This document shows, one piece after another, positions 61,355-64,000 of a stretch of DNA of 64,000 nucleotides. Each line of letters starts with the position of its first letter. Within the stretch, counting starts at the first letter, position 1. The translations under genes and the position numbers were made by a program. Source of the stretch: Fen-999 sp041480065 (lineage in GTDB: Bacteria; Pseudomonadota; Gammaproteobacteria; Burkholderiales; Rhodocyclaceae); assembly GCA_041480065.1 (NCBI GenBank), contig JBGOZF010000013.1:1-64000 (forward strand). The letters run 5' to 3'. Under the pieces are notes generated by a model. The model did not search any database. It was not told the DNA's origin and worked only from the letters and a program-made list of their open reading frames with translations.

Positions 61355-63637
61355 ATGATTGCGCAGGAACTGGAAGTCAGCCTCCACATGGCGTTTGTCG
61401 AAGCCAGGCAGAAGCGTCACGAATTCATCACCGTCGAGCATCTGCTGCTGGCGCTGCTCGACAATCCGTCCGCCGCCGAGGTGCTGCGTGCCTGCGCCGC
61501 CAGCATCGACGAACTGCGCCAGGAGTTGACCGGCTTCATCGATCAGCACACACCGACCGTCGCCGGCACCGAGGAAATCGACACCCAGCCGACACTGGGT
61601 TTCCAGCGCGTGATCCAGCGCGCAATCCTGCATGTGCAGTCCTCCGGCAAGAAGGAAGTCACCGGCGCCAACGTGCTGGTCGCCATCTTCGGCGAAAAGG
61701 ACTCGCACGCCGTGTTCTTCCTTCAGAAGCAGGGTATCTCCCGGCTCGACGTGGTGAATTTCATCTCCCACGGCATCACCAAGATGCCTCAGCCGACCGG
61801 CAAGACCAACGAAGAGCCGGCCGAGGAAGCCGAGACTCAGCAACAGGGCGGGGCGCTGGACAACTTCACCCAGAACCTGAACCAGATGGCGCTGGTCGGC
61901 AAGATCGATCCCCTCGTCGGCCGCGAAAAGGAACTCGAGCGCGTCATCCAGACGCTCTGCCGCCGGCGCAAGAACAACCCGCTGCTGGTCGGCGAGGCTG
62001 GCGTCGGCAAGACCGCGATCGCCGAAGGTCTGGCAAGCCGCATCATCGAAGGCCGCGTACCCGAGATACTCAGCAACGGCACAGTCTACGCGCTCGACAT
62101 GGGTGCGCTGCTGGCCGGAACCAAATACCGCGGCGATTTCGAGCAACGCCTGAAGGCCGTGCTGAAGCAACTCGTCGACAACCCGGACGCCATCCTGTTC
62201 ATCGACGAGATCCATACCCTGATCGGCGCCGGCGCCGCCTCCGGCGGCACGCTCGATGCCTCGAACCTGTTGAAGCCGGCATTGTCGTCGGGCGCGCTGA
62301 AGTGCATCGGCGCCACCACGTACAACGAGTTCCGCGGCGTCTTCGAGAAGGATCACGCGCTATCGCGCCGCTTCCAGAAGATCGATGTCAGTGAACCAAG
62401 CGTCACCGAGACGGTGTCGATCCTGCGCGGCCTCAAGAGCCGCTTCGAGGAGCATCACGGCGTCAAGTATTCGGCGGCGGCCATCACCAACGCCGCCGAG
62501 CTTTCCGCCAAGTACATCACCGATCGTCACCTGCCGGACAAGGCCATCGACGTGATCGATGAGGCCGGCGCGGCCCAGCGCATCCTGCCGAAGTCGAAGC
62601 AGAAGAAGGTCATCGGCAAGCAGGAAATCGAAGAGATCGTCGCCAAGATCGCGCGCATTCCGCCGCAGCATGTCTCGGCCGACGACCGCTCGGTGCTGAA
62701 GAACATCGAGCGCGACCTCAAGGCCGTAGTGTTCGGCCAGGATCCCGCCATCGAGGCCCTGGCGCGGGCGATCAAGATGTCGCGCTCGGGGCTGGGCAAC
62801 CCGCAGAAGCCGATCGGCTGCTTCCTGTTCTCCGGGCCGACCGGCGTCGGCAAGACCGAAGTCGCGCGCCAACTCGCCTACTGCATGGGCATCGAGTTGA
62901 TTCGCTTCGACATGTCCGAGTACCAGGAACGCCACGCGGTATCGCGGCTGATCGGCGCCCCGCCCGGCTATGTCGGTTTCGACCAGGGCGGCCAGCTCAC
63001 CGAGGCGGTGACCAAGAAGCCGCACGCCGTATTGTTGCTCGACGAAATCGAGAAGGCCCACCCGGACATCTACAACATCCTGCTGCAGGTGATGGATCAC
63101 GGGACCCTGACGGACAACAACGGCCGCAAGGCCGACTTCCGCAACGTCGTCGTCGTCATGACCACCAACGCGGGCGCCGAAGCCCTCCAGAAGGCCTCGA
63201 TCGGCTTCACCTCGAACAAGCAGGCCGGCGACGAGATGGAAGACATCAAGCGCATGTTCACGCCTGAGTTCCGCAACCGCCTCGACGCCATCATCTCCTT
63301 CAAGGCGCTCGACACCAAGGTCATCCTGCGCGTGGTGGACAAGTTCCTGATGCAGCTGGAAGGCCAGTTGCACGAGAAGAAGGTCGAAGTCGTCTTTACC
63401 GACGCGCTGCGCGCCTGGCTGGCCGAGAAGGGCTTCGATCCGCTGATGGGCGCCCGCCCGATGGCGCGCTTGATTCAGGATTCAATCCGCTCCGCGCTCG
63501 CCGACGAACTGCTGTTCGGGCGTCTGGTGCACGGCGGCCGGATCACGATCGACCTCGACGCGGACGACAAGATCCAGTTGGTCTTCGAGTCGGCGGAAGA
63601 AGAACCGGCCGCTGACCAGCCGGCCTCACTCGGGTAG
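61355..63637 (+). CDS. clpA: ATP-dependent Clp protease ATP-binding subunit ClpA
   Basis: This 760-residue AAA+ unfoldase has an N domain (1-145), a D1 module with Walker A GEAGVGKT (about 211) and FIDEIHTLIGAGAASGG, a D2 module with GPTGVGKT and LLDEIEKAHPDIYNILLQVM, and a C-terminal lid. It feeds proteins into ClpP with ClpS help. It is full length and overlaps the convergent TonB-like gene by 12 bases. Confidence 0.96.
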   Translation: MIAQELEVSLHMAFVEARQKRHEFITVEHLLLALLDNPSAAEVLRACAASIDELRQELTGFIDQHTPTVAGTEEIDTQPTLGFQRVIQRAILHVQSSGKKEVTGANVLVAIFGEKDSHAVFFLQKQGISRLDVVNFISHGITKMPQPTGKTNEEPAEEAETQQQGGALDNFTQNLNQMALVGKIDPLVGREKELERVIQTLCRRRKNNPLLVGEAGVGKTAIAEGLASRIIEGRVPEILSNGTVYALDMGALLAGTKYRGDFEQRLKAVLKQLVDNPDAILFIDEIHTLIGAGAASGGTLDASNLLKPALSSGALKCIGATTYNEFRGVFEKDHALSRRFQKIDVSEPSVTETVSILRGLKSRFEEHHGVKYSAAAITNAAELSAKYITDRHLPDKAIDVIDEAGAAQRILPKSKQKKVIGKQEIEEIVAKIARIPPQHVSADDRSVLKNIERDLKAVVFGQDPAIEALARAIKMSRSGLGNPQKPIGCFLFSGPTGVGKTEVARQLAYCMGIELIRFDMSEYQERHAVSRLIGAPPGYVGFDQGGQLTEAVTKKPHAVLLLDEIEKAHPDIYNILLQVMDHGTLTDNNGRKADFRNVVVVMTTNAGAEALQKASIGFTSNKQAGDEMEDIKRMFTPEFRNRLDAIISFKALDTKVILRVVDKFLMQLEGQLHEKKVEVVFTDALRAWLAEKGFDPLMGARPMARLIQDSIRSALADELLFGRLVHGGRITIDLDADDKIQLVFESAEEEPAADQPASLG

Positions 63638-64000
63638 CTCGAACACCACCGGCAGGTCCACCGTGAACGCCCGTTGCCGCAACACTGGCGGCACGGGCGT
63701 CATCGGTAGCGCATGACGCAGCATGTCCAATGCCGCTTCGTCGAGCGCCTCGTGGCCGCTGGAGCGGATCAGCTTCGGCTCCTGGGGCACACCGCCCTCC
63801 AGCACCGTAACGCGCACCTCGGTCGTGCCTTGCCAACCCGCAGCCGCCGCCTCACGTGGATAGCGCCGGTGCCCGCGCGCCGCCCGGGCCAGCGCCAGGC
63901 GATAGCCGCGCAAGCCCTCCGCATCCAGGCCTTCACCGGATACCTGAGTAGCGGATGCCGTCGTTGGCGCCGGGGCCATCCCGGAACGGACGGCGCCGGC
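63626..64000 (-). CDS. TonB C-terminal domain protein (N-terminus beyond window end)
   Basis: The last 124 residues of a protein in the frame open to the window edge. YPREAAAAGWQGTTEVRVTV and SGHEALDEAALDMLRHALPM match the TonB C-terminal domain that contacts outer-membrane receptors. It could be TonB itself or a TonB-like energy transducer. It converges with clpA. Confidence 0.8.
   Translation of the reverse strand, partial: AGAVRSGMAPAPTTASATQVSGEGLDAEGLRGYRLALARAARGHRRYPREAAAAGWQGTTEVRVTVLEGGVPQEPKLIRSSGHEALDEAALDMLRHALPMTPVPPVLRQRAFTVDLPVVFELPE

Overview
The window is a GC-rich chromosome segment from a betaproteobacterium, most likely a member of the Rhodocyclales. This is inferred from gene order and protein character (purM | perM-hda-HAD-pcnB-folK-DUF486-panB-panC-panD, a glrK-qseG-glrR set, an aceK|icd|csp|clpS-clpA neighbourhood, and paired cyanophycin synthetases), not from a marker gene. 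No rRNA, tRNA or CRISPR array was seen. Both ends cut a gene: urtA on the left and a TonB-like gene on the right.

Region 1 (1-19.5 kb) is nitrogen acquisition. The urea ABC transporter urtABCDE runs directly into ureD. The rest of the urease operon (ureABCEFG) resumes about 9.5 kb further on. Between them, on the opposite strand, lies a peptide-uptake operon: a solute-binding protein, two permeases, two ATPases, a GntR regulator, a gamma-glutamyltransferase without a signal peptide, and a bile-acid/sodium-symporter-family permease. Several junctions inside these operons carry structured DNA: a terminator after urtA, a long inverted repeat before urtC, a GC hairpin over the urtE ribosome-binding site, and a 107-bp repeat before dppB. 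The same 107-bp repeat recurs 30 kb away before panC.

Region 2 (19.5-32.1 kb) is accessory. It holds a very large helical-repeat protein of unknown function with atypical base composition, next to a truncated globin and a 165-bp element with perfect 23-bp inverted ends. It continues with a WbuC-like cupin, a DUF2007 protein, a TetR-methyltransferase pair, a deletion remnant of a Fic gene, a metallo-beta-lactamase-fold hydrolase, a flavodoxin, an unknown 117-residue protein, a two-domain SagB-like oxidoreductase and an isolated 73-residue protein.

Region 3 (32.1-36.5 kb) encodes a two-component pair. The sensor is a 1128-residue fusion of an NCS1-type nucleobase permease, a cysteine-rich linker, a histidine kinase and a receiver. 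Its partner is a receiver-LuxR regulator.

Region 4 (36.5-48 kb) is core metabolism and housekeeping: purM, an AI-2E-family permease, hda, a HAD hydrolase, pcnB, folK, a DUF486 protein and the pantothenate genes panB, panC and panD. A GlrK-QseG-GlrR-like signalling operon follows; its regulator has lost the sigma-54 contact motif.

Region 5 (48-56.3 kb) is a divergent cyanophycin locus. Two synthetases (a shortened CphA' and a full-length CphA) face an ABC exporter-like protein interrupted by a frameshift, a DUF1854 protein and a DUF192 protein. Together with urea and peptide uptake this suggests an organism that stores nitrogen when it is plentiful.

Region 6 (56.3-64 kb) holds an Ala/Pro-rich exported protein, a pseudouridine synthase, aceK facing icd (glyoxylate-branch control), a cold-shock protein, clpS-clpA, and the C-terminal part of a TonB-like protein.
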